Assembly (NCBI GenBank): GCA_964622325.1
Contig: CAZUOJ010000004.1
Span: forward strand, 1-64,000
Reading direction: 5' to 3'
Length of the DNA stretch: 64,000 bases
Source: JAJFUB01 sp964622325
GTDB lineage: Bacteria > Armatimonadota > Zipacnadia > Zipacnadales > UBA11051
The notes beneath the pieces are model-generated. The model worked only from the letters and a program-made list of their open reading frames with translations, searched no databases and was not told the origin of the DNA. A program made the position numbers and the translations under genes. Below, piece after piece: positions 18,093 through 26,498 of the stretch. Every line of letters begins with the position of its first letter. Position 1 is the stretch's first letter.

Positions 18093-19058
18093 TCAGCTAT
18101 CCACATTTCCCTGAACTGATTCAGCTTGCCCAGAGCTTTCCCAAGATGGCGCTTGGGGCGCCAGGCGCTTACTTTTCCACCGATTGTGCAGCCACAGCCA
18201 ATTATCCGGATAGGCCCGTATGGCTTCTTCAATCGCTTTGTTGATGCGCTGCGTATTCACAATGACATCCTGTGTCCGTTGGCCTGTGTGGATAAGCTCA
18301 ATTTCAGGCCATAAGATAACTTCCAGCGCGCCGCTATCAAAATGCCGCACACAAAAAGCGGCAAACACGCGGGCGTTCGAACGCTGCGCCAGCAAGGCGG
18401 GCCCTGTAAATGTCCAGGCCGGACGCCCTAAAAATTCTAACAAAGCGCCCCCTTGGGCGCAATGCTGATCCGGCAAAATGCCCAGCATGCCGCCTGCATT
18501 GAGCACACGCAGCATCTCACGAAGATCCTCGCGACCCAAAACTGTTATTTTGTGTGCCTGGCGGGCTTTGTTAATAAGCCCAGCCACAACAGGATGGGCG
18601 GCATCGCGGGCAATGACTGTCAATGGCGCCACCTGTGAAGACGCATAAGCGCCCAGATATTCCCAATTGCCCAGATGCGCGCTGATTAATATAACGCTCG
18701 AACCCTCTTGCAAAGCCTGTTTCATTGGCTGCAAATCTGAACCTGTAAGAAGATGCTTCAAATCTTGCGCCGACAAATAAGGCAGCTTAAAATGCTCCAA
18801 CATTGTCCGCACGATATTTTTGACGCTCCGACGACAGATAGCGCGGCATTCCTGCGGCGATAAATGAGGAAAAGTCGCGGCGATATTGCGCTCCGCCATT
18901 CGAATCCGCCGCGGCACAAGCAGAATAATCAAATTGGCCAGGGCATCCGCCAGGAGATATAATCCCCGAAAAGAAACAAAGCGCACGGCCAGGCTTGTCA
19001 GCCAGGCCAGGGCGGCTATGAGAGATTGCTCTATCCGACGGCGCCAGAGACTTTTCAT
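18093..19058 (-). CDS. lpxL: Lipid A biosynthesis lauroyl/myristoyl acyltransferase (LpxL/HtrB family)
   Basis: A 321-residue inner-membrane acyltransferase that adds secondary acyl chains to the Kdo-lipid A precursor. The catalytic HX4(D/E) motif is seen as HLGNWE, and LGILPDQHCAQGG and LWLHNRWKS are also typical. A hydrophobic N-terminal helix anchors it. The start ATG overlaps the lpxK stop by four bases (ATGA), so translation is coupled. Only one such gene is in the cluster; E. coli uses two (LpxL and LpxM), so lipid A here may carry fewer secondary acyl chains or the other gene lies elsewhere. Confidence 0.9.
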   Translation of the reverse strand: MKSLWRRRIEQSLIAALAWLTSLAVRFVSFRGLYLLADALANLIILLVPRRIRMAERNIAATFPHLSPQECRAICRRSVKNIVRTMLEHFKLPYLSAQDLKHLLTGSDLQPMKQALQEGSSVILISAHLGNWEYLGAYASSQVAPLTVIARDAAHPVVAGLINKARQAHKITVLGREDLREMLRVLNAGGMLGILPDQHCAQGGALLEFLGRPAWTFTGPALLAQRSNARVFAAFCVRHFDSGALEVILWPEIELIHTGQRTQDVIVNTQRINKAIEEAIRAYPDNWLWLHNRWKSKRLAPQAPSWESSGQAESVQGNVDS

Positions 19059-20173
19059 AAGGCCTTAGGAACAAGGGCAATTATTTTTTCTAAAGCTTCT
19101 GTGACGATATCTTCGCCCCGTATAATTGCCAATTCGCTCTGTAAAATCCATAGCGGCAAAGCAAAATCTTCAGCAGGCAATATAGCTGAAATCTTGACAG
19201 CATCTTTGCCTGTCGTGACAATGCCCTCGGCTCCCCACTCCTCTGCCTTTTTCTTGATTTGCTGATAATCCTGTGTTCCGTAAATATGATGATCCGGAAA
19301 GCGTACAGGCAGCAGCTGGGCTCCCAGCTGCCGCACTGTATGCTCAAAGCTTTCGGGACAGCCCAGCCCGGAGACGGCTACTATCTTACGCCCGCGCAGG
19401 CTTTCTAACGGCACATCTCCTCCATCCAGAGTCAACAATCTTTGCGGCCTGTGCTGCGTGACAACAATGGGCTTATCTGGCGCATAACAATGGAGCTGAG
19501 CTTCTAGCTCGCAAATATGCGCCGCAGAAGCCAGATCGGCATGTGTAATCCATAATTGATCCGCACGGCGCAAATGCGTCCAGGGCTCGCGCAAAAAGCC
19601 GCGGGGAAAAAGATGAGCGGCTTCAGCCGGAAAGAGAGCGCTGATCAAAACGATATTTAAATCCCGCTCCATACGAAAATACTGATAGCCGTCATCCAGC
19701 AACGCTAAAGAGGCGCCCAGACTGTGCAAAATAGCAATGCTCTTTTCGCGCCGGGCACCTACAACAATGGGCGTGTGTGGCAAGGCGCGGGCAAGCTCCT
19801 GCGCTTCATCGCCTGTCAATGACAGTGCCGCAATATGGCCGCGCCCGTCGCTGGCTAATAAATTTTTGCGCGCTCTGCCTCCATAGCCTCGCAAAACAAT
19901 CCCGGCCTGAAGGCCGCGTTCGAACAAAGCTTTAGCCAGATAGCGCACGGCTGTTGTTTTGCCAGTGCCGCCTAATGTCAAATTGCCCACGCTGATTGTC
20001 GGCAAAGCAGGGCGTGTTCGGCGCTTCACGCCGTATTCGTACAGCGCTAAATTAGCCCACAAGCCGCCATAATAGAGCCCGGCCAAACAGGACAGGCCTA
20101 GCCGCGCCAGGCTTGCGCCCAGCCCTTGTTTTTTTCCTGTGACAATATCTTCCCAGCAGACGGCGCTATTCAT
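19055..20173 (-). CDS. lpxK: Tetraacyldisaccharide 4'-kinase
   Basis: A 372-residue membrane-associated P-loop kinase that phosphorylates the 4' position of the lipid A disaccharide. The unusual Walker A is seen in SVGNLTLGGTGKTTAVRYLA, and LLDDGYQYFRMERDLNIVL is the conserved LpxK active-site block (Asp-Asp-Gly-Tyr/Phe-Gln). An N-terminal hydrophobic segment fits the membrane anchor. The length is close to the normal 330-370. It overlaps waaA upstream (ATGA at 20170-20173) and lpxL downstream in the same manner, showing a tightly coupled operon. Confidence 0.93.
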   Translation of the reverse strand: MNSAVCWEDIVTGKKQGLGASLARLGLSCLAGLYYGGLWANLALYEYGVKRRTRPALPTISVGNLTLGGTGKTTAVRYLAKALFERGLQAGIVLRGYGGRARKNLLASDGRGHIAALSLTGDEAQELARALPHTPIVVGARREKSIAILHSLGASLALLDDGYQYFRMERDLNIVLISALFPAEAAHLFPRGFLREPWTHLRRADQLWITHADLASAAHICELEAQLHCYAPDKPIVVTQHRPQRLLTLDGGDVPLESLRGRKIVAVSGLGCPESFEHTVRQLGAQLLPVRFPDHHIYGTQDYQQIKKKAEEWGAEGIVTTGKDAVKISAILPAEDFALPLWILQSELAIIRGEDIVTEALEKIIALVPKAL

Positions 20174-21630
20174 AAATCTGTAGTCGTTTTTTCAAGCTCT
20201 GCCGGAGGAGCTAATTGCGATTCCTCGGGCGGGGGAGGCGACACGGATTGCTCCACAAGCTCTTCAATGGCTCTGGCGTAACGCTCGGAAGCGCCGGCAT
20301 ATTTGCGCAGCATGGCAGGGCCTAATGTCGCTACTTCCGCCCGCCGCTCGGGCTGTGTCAGCCACAGCTCGCATTGCGCCTGCAATTCCTCCGCTGACTT
20401 TATTTGCCAGCCGCAGCCTTCTTTAATGGCAATCGCACTGATATCGCGAAAATCGGCCATATAGGGGCCAAAAAGCGTGAATTTGCCCTGGGCAATCGGC
20501 TCCAGGATATTGTGTCCTGAAAGCCCCTTGACAAGGCTGCCGCCCATAATTACAAGATCAGCGCAGGCGTACACAGAGGCCAGCTCGCCGATTGTATCCA
20601 GAATCACAACGCGCGCGGCGCTGCTGCTGGGAGGGCCGATTTCTTCGCCTGCTTCGCGTGCCTGCAGCACATGGCTGCGCCGATATACATCATAGCCATG
20701 TTCGCGGACAAGCTGATGGATAGCCTCGCCGCGTTGCGGATGACGCGGGGCAATAATCAGTTGCAAATTTGCGTGTGTGAAGCGCAAATGATCAAAGACT
20801 GTCAAAATGATTTCCTCTTCGCCTTCGTGTGTGCTGCCGGCCAAAATGATGAGATCGTCTTCCCCGAAGCCAAATTCCTGGCGCCAGCGCGCGGCTTCGG
20901 CCGCCGATAGCGGCTCGGGCGCGCCATCAAATTTAGAATTGCCGCCGACAAATACGCGCTCAGGATTCGCTCCCAAGAAAATAAAACGCTGGGCGTCTTC
21001 CTCCGATTGCGCCCCAATCAGCTCCACATGCCGGAGCGCCCAGCGATATATCGGCCGCAGCATTTTCGTCCAGGGAAAGGCCCGATCCGAGATACGGCCA
21101 TTGACGACAACTGTATGCACGCCCCGACGCCGCGCCAGACACAGCAAATTGGGCCATAACTCCGTTTCCACTAATATAAGCGCCTGTGGCTGCAGGCGTG
21201 AGAATATCTCTTGAAGCACAAAAGGAATATCGGGAGGGAAATAAAATACAGCTTCCACGCCCAGATCACGCTGCTGCGCATGAGCGTAGCCGGCTGGCGT
21301 CACGACAGAGAGCACAAAATGGGCCAGAGGCAAACGTATGCGCAGGGCCTTCAAAATGGGCGCCGCGGCATTGACTTCGCCGACGGAAGCGCAATGAATC
21401 CAGATCACGGGCTCTTCTGTCTTGGGCCAATAATCTAATTTCGGGGGCAGCCAGCCCAAACGCTCCCATAAGCCGGCATAGGATTTGCCGCGCCTTTTGC
21501 GTTTGGCAAAATACACAGGCATCCACAAAACGCCCAGCGCCAATGCCAGAAGGACGAGAGAATTATAAAGGACAAAAGCCCAATCTATCTTACACAGAGA
21601 TTGCCGAATGTTTTTTATCCACATAGGCAT
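20170..21630 (-). CDS. waaA: 3-deoxy-D-manno-octulosonic acid transferase
   Basis: About 486 residues, GT30/GT-B type. WaaA transfers Kdo from CMP-Kdo to lipid IVA. Visible signatures are the N-terminal membrane helix (FVLYNSLVLLALALGVLWMPVY), WIHCASVGEVNAAAPIL with the catalytic Glu, LVETELWPNLL, and the C-terminal GGSLVKGLSGHNILEPIAQG. The start at 21630 is chosen because AAAAGG lies 6-7 bases upstream and it begins 10 bases after the msbA stop; longer frames run into msbA. The C-terminal 35 residues after the enzyme are a Pro/Glu-rich extension. No Kdo synthesis genes are in this window. Confidence 0.92.
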   Translation of the reverse strand: MPMWIKNIRQSLCKIDWAFVLYNSLVLLALALGVLWMPVYFAKRKRRGKSYAGLWERLGWLPPKLDYWPKTEEPVIWIHCASVGEVNAAAPILKALRIRLPLAHFVLSVVTPAGYAHAQQRDLGVEAVFYFPPDIPFVLQEIFSRLQPQALILVETELWPNLLCLARRRGVHTVVVNGRISDRAFPWTKMLRPIYRWALRHVELIGAQSEEDAQRFIFLGANPERVFVGGNSKFDGAPEPLSAAEAARWRQEFGFGEDDLIILAGSTHEGEEEIILTVFDHLRFTHANLQLIIAPRHPQRGEAIHQLVREHGYDVYRRSHVLQAREAGEEIGPPSSSAARVVILDTIGELASVYACADLVIMGGSLVKGLSGHNILEPIAQGKFTLFGPYMADFRDISAIAIKEGCGWQIKSAEELQAQCELWLTQPERRAEVATLGPAMLRKYAGASERYARAIEELVEQSVSPPPPEESQLAPPAELEKTTTDL

Positions 21631-21640
21631 TTTGGGCCTT

Positions 21641-23578
21641 TTACAGATCAATAGATTCTGCCGCACTGTCGGCATCGGAAGCGGCAAATTCCGTGATTTC
21701 GGGCGAAGACGCTGTAGCGCCTAACAATTCACGCGATTCATACAGCCGGCGATACAGCCCCGCTTGTTGCATTAATTCCTCATGCGTGCCCTGTTCCACT
21801 ATGCGCCCTTCCGACATCACAATAATCCGATCGGCGTTGCGAATAGTGGAGAGCCGATGGGCGATGATAATCGCTGTGCGACCCTGAAGCAAAGTGGCTA
21901 AAGCCGCGTGGATGGCGGCCTCGCTTTCGTTATCCAGCGAAGAAGTCGCCTCATCCAGAATCAAAATCCGCGGATTGCGCAAAAAAGCGCGGGCAATCGC
22001 AATTCTCTGTCTTTGGCCCCCCGAAAGCCGCATTCCTTTTTCGCCGACATGCGTATCATAGCCCTCGGGCAAGGACATAATAAAATCATGGGCGTGGGCG
22101 GCTTTTGCCGCGGCAATTATTTCCTCCTCCGTGGCCTCGGGAAAGCTGCAGGCAATGTTTTCGCGGATTGTCGTGCCAAAAAGAATCGTTTCCTGGGGCA
22201 CACAGGCTAAAAAGCGCCGCAACGAATCCTGCCGGATTTGCCGCAAATCAAGGCCATCCAGCAAAACGCGGCCTTTTGTGGGATCATAAAGTCGCATCAC
22301 AAGATTGGCGACTGTTGTTTTGCCGGCGCCGCTGGGCCCCGCCAGCGCCACGACTTCCCCGGGCGCAATATCCAGACAAAAATCCGTTAACACCGGATGT
22401 TCGCCATCGTAGGAAAATTCCACATGCTCAAAGGTAATGCGGCCTTCGATGCGGGCTAATTCTACAGCTTGCGGGGCATCTTGTATTTCCGGCTGTTCTT
22501 TTAAAAGCGCCCAGGTGCGTTCCGCCGCGGCTTCGGCCACTTGCAACATCACATACAGGCGCGCCACAGTATTCAGCTCCGCCGCCGCTACTTGCAGGAA
22601 CACGACAAATAACATTAAGGTGGAAAAGCTCATCGCCCCCTGCTGGATTTCCTGGCCCGCCACTAGCAGGGTGACTGCCAGCGCGCCGCCCACAATGGCA
22701 AAAACCGGCGGCAGGCCCAGGGCTTTGACCAGCGCATTTTTCATTTCGGCTCGCAGCACTTCTGTAGCCGCCCGCGTAAAGCGCGCCTGCGTCTGCGCCT
22801 CGATCCCAAAGGCTTTAATCACGCGCATGGCGGCAAAGCTTTCTTCTGTGACAGTAGTTAAATCGGCCACGCGCATTTGAGTGCGCCGCCCATAGCGGCG
22901 GGCAAATTGGGCCGTATACGCTGTGAGCGCAGTGACGAGGGGAAGCGTCACCGCCAGAATCCCTGTCAAAAGCGGCGAAATGCGCAGCATCTGGATAATC
23001 ATAAATATAATGACGAGAGGCGCCACGACTACTTTAAACAAATCCGCGCCGAACGCACGCTGCAGCACGATTGTGTCATTATTGACGCGGGAAATCAGTT
23101 CTCCCGAACGCCGCCGATCAAAAAAAGACATGGACAGAGTTTGCAAATGGCTGAATACGGCGATCCGCAGCCGGCGCAAAATTTGCTGGCCGATGTAATC
23201 CCCCAGATATAAAGCCAGGGCGTTGGCGATGGCTGCCGCTAACAATAGCACGACAAAAATTTTTGTCTTATGAAATATATGTTGCCAGGCCTGCTGTGGC
23301 GATACAACGCGGGGCAGGGGCGTTTCGGAGGAGGGCGGGGCGGCAGAAGCGGGCGGCTTTAATCCTTTGGGCAACCAGGAAAAAATAGAGGGGCTGGGGC
23401 TTGTCGGTTGCGCCGGCGGCGCTTGCCCCGCCAGCATGCTAATGCCATCCAGTATCGGCTTGATGGCGCTCAATGATTGCACATTCAGCCAGGCCGCGCC
23501 AGACATTATGGGCACGGCGAGAATGATGAGCGGCCACAGGCCGGCGGCAAATACGCGCAAACGCCAGAGCGAGCGCAT
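21641..23578 (-). CDS. msbA: Lipid A export ABC transporter, ATP-binding/permease protein (MsbA type)
   Basis: A 645-residue ABC exporter half-transporter with an N-terminal six-helix membrane domain and a C-terminal nucleotide-binding domain (Walker A GPSGAGKTT, signature LSGGQRQRIAIARA, Walker B ILILDEATSSLD, switch His in IIIAHRLSTI). Position between lpxB and waaA strongly indicates flipping of the lipid A core across the inner membrane. Its ATG overlaps the lpxB stop (TAATG). Unusual is a Pro/Ser-rich segment of about 40-50 residues (about 52-100) between helices 1 and 2, on the periplasmic side, which enlarges that loop compared with E. coli MsbA. Confidence 0.92.
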   Translation of the reverse strand: MRSLWRLRVFAAGLWPLIILAVPIMSGAAWLNVQSLSAIKPILDGISMLAGQAPPAQPTSPSPSIFSWLPKGLKPPASAAPPSSETPLPRVVSPQQAWQHIFHKTKIFVVLLLAAAIANALALYLGDYIGQQILRRLRIAVFSHLQTLSMSFFDRRRSGELISRVNNDTIVLQRAFGADLFKVVVAPLVIIFMIIQMLRISPLLTGILAVTLPLVTALTAYTAQFARRYGRRTQMRVADLTTVTEESFAAMRVIKAFGIEAQTQARFTRAATEVLRAEMKNALVKALGLPPVFAIVGGALAVTLLVAGQEIQQGAMSFSTLMLFVVFLQVAAAELNTVARLYVMLQVAEAAAERTWALLKEQPEIQDAPQAVELARIEGRITFEHVEFSYDGEHPVLTDFCLDIAPGEVVALAGPSGAGKTTVANLVMRLYDPTKGRVLLDGLDLRQIRQDSLRRFLACVPQETILFGTTIRENIACSFPEATEEEIIAAAKAAHAHDFIMSLPEGYDTHVGEKGMRLSGGQRQRIAIARAFLRNPRILILDEATSSLDNESEAAIHAALATLLQGRTAIIIAHRLSTIRNADRIIVMSEGRIVEQGTHEELMQQAGLYRRLYESRELLGATASSPEITEFAASDADSAAESIDL

Positions 23579-24729
23579 TAATACGCCCCTGCCTTTTTCG
23601 TTATCATAGCTTCCAGCAAATCTGCCGTTCGGGCAATCGCGCCAGGGGGACCCAGCTGCTCCCGCACTCTCTGAAGGGCGTCTCGCATTTGAGCTAATTT
23701 TTTCGGTTCCGCCAGCAGCTCCCGAACGCATTGAACGATGTTGGCGGCCGTGCAGGCTTCAGCGACGAATTCCGGCATCGCTGGCTCATCCAGAATGATG
23801 TTCGGCATCGCGTAAAACCGCGTGGGGACCCGCATGAGCTTGAATTGCCATGTTTGAAGGGCTGTTCCTTTATAGACAGCCACAAACGGCGTGAGCGCCG
23901 CCGCGGCTTCTAAAGTCGTTGTACCCATACACACAATGGCCAGATCCGCAGCGGCAAGCAGAGCGGCGTTATCGGCAATGACGCTGAGATGGGGCTGGAG
24001 ATCCGCGGGAAGGCGCACTGGATCAGGCCGCCCGGGCAGCCCGGGCGACCAGAGAAAGTGAATGTCCTGTGTCGCTAATAACTGGCGCGCGGCGTTCAAC
24101 ATTTCTTTGCCAATCAGACGCCTTTCAAAGGGCCGACTGCCGGGCATCAGCCCAATGTACACAGGAGCTGGCGGCAGCCCCAGGCGTGTGCGCAAAAGCC
24201 TCTTATCCTCACACGGCTGGACCCGATCCATCACTGGATGGCCCACATAATGCACATTGACGCCACAGCGGCGTAACAGTTCGGCGGACCACACAAAGGG
24301 CGTGACCACTAAATCCGCCAGCCGGGCTAATTCGGACCAATCCCGCTCTGTTTTGTCCCAGGAGCGCGGCGGGAAAAAATACATAATCTTTTGCGGCCAG
24401 GGAAATTGCCTCACGGCGCGCGCCACGCGTATATTGAAGCCGCCAAAATCCACCAGCAGGAGCAAATCTGGCCGCCGCTGCCGCAAAAGCTGCAAAATTT
24501 TGTGCTTCGTCCATAAGGCGGCCGGAAGCTTGAGCAGCGCCTGCCCCAGGCCCATCACTGCCCAGCGGCTGCTGTCAAAATCCGTCTGTACGCCGGCGCG
24601 CCGCATCAAAGGGCCCCCGGCGCCTGTCAGCCGCCAGCCCCCGCGCCGCTGCAGTTCCGCAGCCAGCATAGAGGCATGCACATCGCCCGAAGGATCACCG
24701 GCAATAAAAAAAATCTCGCGCAAGGGCAT
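23578..24729 (-). CDS. lpxB: Lipid-A-disaccharide synthase
   Basis: About 383 residues, GT19 glycosyltransferase joining UDP-2,3-diacylglucosamine and lipid X. Conserved segments: FIAGDPSGDVHASMLAAEL at the N-terminus, LLVDFGGFNIRVAR, the PPRSWDKTERDW block (most family members have a P..WAWR..R pattern), YVGHPVMD, and LMPGSRPFE. The start at 24729 gives the usual N-terminus; an upstream extension of 31 residues would overlap lpxA and has no family resemblance. 32 bases separate it from lpxA; it ends with a one-base overlap with msbA. Confidence 0.93.
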   Translation of the reverse strand: MPLREIFFIAGDPSGDVHASMLAAELQRRGGWRLTGAGGPLMRRAGVQTDFDSSRWAVMGLGQALLKLPAALWTKHKILQLLRQRRPDLLLLVDFGGFNIRVARAVRQFPWPQKIMYFFPPRSWDKTERDWSELARLADLVVTPFVWSAELLRRCGVNVHYVGHPVMDRVQPCEDKRLLRTRLGLPPAPVYIGLMPGSRPFERRLIGKEMLNAARQLLATQDIHFLWSPGLPGRPDPVRLPADLQPHLSVIADNAALLAAADLAIVCMGTTTLEAAAALTPFVAVYKGTALQTWQFKLMRVPTRFYAMPNIILDEPAMPEFVAEACTAANIVQCVRELLAEPKKLAQMRDALQRVREQLGPPGAIARTADLLEAMITKKAGAY

Positions 24730-24761
24730 GAGTTTTCGCCCCGTCCTGCTGCCGCGACCAC

Positions 24762-25550
24762 TTAGCGGGGATTGCGCTGACGGCCAAATTGGCCCTCTTG
24801 ATATCGGCGCATAAAGTCGCACAAATAGCGCACTTCCGGCAAATCCGGCACCTGTTCCGCCACGGCGCGCAGGGCGTCTGTAAGATTGTATTCGGAACGG
24901 AACAACAGGCGGAAGGCTCGCCGTAAAGCGGCGCGATCCTCGGCCGAGACGCCATGACGCTCCAGGCCAATCACATTCAGGCCGCGCACTTCGGCCGGAT
25001 TGCCTTCCACAATCGTAAAGGGCGGCACATCCTGATTGATGCGGGACATGGCCCCCACCATCGCCATTTTCCCCACCGTGACAAATTGATGAAAGCCTGT
25101 CATCCCCCCTACCGTCACATAATCCTCAAAGACAGTGTGGCCCGAAATCTGCACGCCATTGGCCAATTGACAATAGCTGCCAATGCGCACATTGTGTCCC
25201 GCATGACAATAGGCCATAATCATATTATAATCGCCAATAATCGTTGCTTCGCCTTCCCCTGTCGCCCGATGCAATGTGACATACTCGCGAATTTGATTGC
25301 CCCGCCCAATTTTCAAGAAGCTTTTTTCATTCTGAAACTTGCGATCCTGCGGCGGCTCGCCCAAAACTGCGCCCGTCGTGATATGGCAATCACTGCCGAT
25401 TTCTGTCCAGCGCCGAATCACACAATGAGGGCCAATCACGCACCGATCGCCAATGATTGTCTCGCCCTCAATAATCGTATAGGGCAAAATCTCCACTTCC
25501 ACACCTAATTCGGCCTTCGGATCCACGATTGCGGTCGGATGTATGCTCAT
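24762..25550 (-). CDS. lpxA: Acyl-[ACP]--UDP-N-acetylglucosamine O-acyltransferase
   Basis: A 262-residue left-handed beta-helix enzyme that starts lipid A synthesis. Hexapeptide repeats fill residues 2-190 (for example AIVDPKAELGVEVEILPYT, GEGEATIIGDYNMIMAY). The catalytic His is in the CHAGHNVRIGSYC segment, equivalent to His125 of E. coli. NVIGLERHG and the helical C-terminal domain (AEDRAALRRAFRLLFRS) confirm LpxA rather than LpxD. Its ATG overlaps the fabZ stop by four bases. Confidence 0.95.
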   Translation of the reverse strand: MSIHPTAIVDPKAELGVEVEILPYTIIEGETIIGDRCVIGPHCVIRRWTEIGSDCHITTGAVLGEPPQDRKFQNEKSFLKIGRGNQIREYVTLHRATGEGEATIIGDYNMIMAYCHAGHNVRIGSYCQLANGVQISGHTVFEDYVTVGGMTGFHQFVTVGKMAMVGAMSRINQDVPPFTIVEGNPAEVRGLNVIGLERHGVSAEDRAALRRAFRLLFRSEYNLTDALRAVAEQVPDLPEVRYLCDFMRRYQEGQFGRQRNPR

Positions 25551-26011
25551 TCTTCTGCCTCCGAAGATTCCTGCGGCTGTTCGGCGTCCACCAGCGCGAA
25601 CATAAATTCGCCTTCCACCGCAATCTCCCCATTCACACGCGCCACTGCCGCGGCCTTGCCCATATTCCCCTTGCGCCGAACAAGCTCAGCTGTAATAATC
25701 ACTTGATCCCCCGGCCGCACTTGCCTGCGAAAGCGGATGCCATCCATTCCGGCAAAAAAAGCGATTTTGCCTTCCGCCTGCGCTTCCGCCAGCAGAAATA
25801 TCCCGCCCACCTGCGCCATCGCCTCCAGCATTAAAACGCCAGGCATAACGGGATTGTTGGGCCAATGGCCCGTAAATTGGGGCTCGTTCACAGTGACATT
25901 TTTAATCGCCACCGCGCGTTTGCCCGGCTCCAGCTCGATCACGCGATCGATCATTAAAAAGGGATATCGATGCGGCAAAATCTTCATTATATCTTTGATG
26001 TCTAATGTCAC
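25547..26011 (-). CDS. fabZ: 3-hydroxyacyl-[acyl-carrier-protein] dehydratase
   Basis: A 154-residue hot-dog fold dehydratase of fatty acid elongation, here heading the lipid A operon as in many diderms, where it controls flow of hydroxyacyl-ACP between phospholipid and LPS. The catalytic His is in LPHRYPFLMIDRV and the Glu in PGVLMLEAMAQVGG. The start codon is GTG at 26011, with GGGAGG 6 bases upstream; the next ATG would remove the conserved N-terminus. It is the first gene after a good promoter (26063-26092). Unlike many genomes, lpxC and lpxD are not adjacent. A short acidic tail (EQPQESSEAEE) ends the protein. Confidence 0.95.
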   Translation of the reverse strand: MTLDIKDIMKILPHRYPFLMIDRVIELEPGKRAVAIKNVTVNEPQFTGHWPNNPVMPGVLMLEAMAQVGGIFLLAEAQAEGKIAFFAGMDGIRFRRQVRPGDQVIITAELVRRKGNMGKAAAVARVNGEIAVEGEFMFALVDAEQPQESSEAEE

Positions 26012-26062
26012 AATAAGCCTCCCTTTTTATTGATATTCGGGGAGAAATTTCTGGCTATGGCA

Positions 26063-26092
26063 ATTATAACAAGCACCCCTTTTCAGAGTCAA
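26063..26092 (-). promoter_or_regulatory. Sigma-70 promoter of the lipid A operon
   Basis: On the minus strand TTGACT (plus 26087-26092) and a perfect TATAAT (plus 26063-26068) are 18 bases apart, about 50 bases upstream of the fabZ GTG. Confidence 0.6.
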
Positions 26093-26189
26093 AGACGCGG
26101 GCGAATTTTGGGGGCGTGTAGGCGCTAAAGACATCGCCGCGCCCGCTCTTCTTTGGGCGAGAGGCTTTTTATAAATCAAATTATAAATC

Positions 26190-26214
26190 AAAAAAACGCC
26201 CCCACTGGGGCGTT
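26190..26214 (-). terminator. Intrinsic terminator after tRNA-Ala
   Basis: On the minus strand AACGCCCC and GGGGCGTT form a perfect 8-bp stem with a 4-base loop, followed by a run of T residues (plus 26190-26196 are A). It lies about 12 bases past the tRNA 3' end and upstream of the fabZ promoter. Confidence 0.8.
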
Positions 26215-26225
26215 ATGAGCTGTAT

Positions 26226-26301
26226 TGGTGGACGGAAAGGGATTCGAACCCTCGACCTCGTCCGTGCGAAGGACGCGCTCTCCCGACTGAGCTATCCGCC
26301 C
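26226..26301 (-). tRNA. tRNA-Ala (anticodon CGC)
   Basis: The minus strand gives a full 76-base cloverleaf: acceptor GGGCGGA pairs with TCCGTCC, D arm AGCTCAGTCGGGAGAGC, anticodon stem CGTCC/GGACG with loop TTCGCAC (anticodon CGC, reading GCG), T arm GGGTTCGAATCCC with its stem, discriminator A and an encoded CCA. It reads the Ala codon GCG. A consensus promoter and a strong terminator flank it, so it is a single-tRNA transcript. Confidence 0.95.
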
Positions 26302-26311
26302 GTCGCTTATT

Positions 26312-26340
26312 ATTATATTGATTTTGGGCGTGTTTGTCAA
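26312..26340 (-). promoter_or_regulatory. Consensus sigma-70 promoter of tRNA-Ala
   Basis: A perfect TTGACA (plus 26335-26340) and perfect TATAAT (plus 26312-26317) with 17-base spacing; the tRNA begins 10 bases downstream of the -10 box. Confidence 0.8.
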
Positions 26341-26409
26341 AAGCTCTGGCCAAAAAGGCGCCTAAAATCTGGGCCTGTCTTTTATCATGTCGCCTATTCA
26401 TTAATGCAG

Positions 26410-26453
26410 GTGGCCATACTTTTGGCCACACTTTTTATAGTTTATGCTATAAT
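26410..26453 (+). promoter_or_regulatory. Operator-like palindrome and -10 box upstream of the DUF4091-type gene
   Basis: GTGGCCA (26410-26416) and TGGCCAC (26423-26429) form a perfect inverted repeat with a 6-base spacer. A perfect TATAAT lies at 26448-26453. At 17-base spacing the -35 region would be 26425-26430, inside the right half-site, and it matches the -35 consensus poorly. The geometry is that of a repressor (or activator) site covering the -35 box of the gene starting at 26499. Confidence 0.45.
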
Positions 26454-26498
26454 CGCAAAGGCGATCCCGCCCCAACAGCTTCCAAGGAGGCCCCGCAA

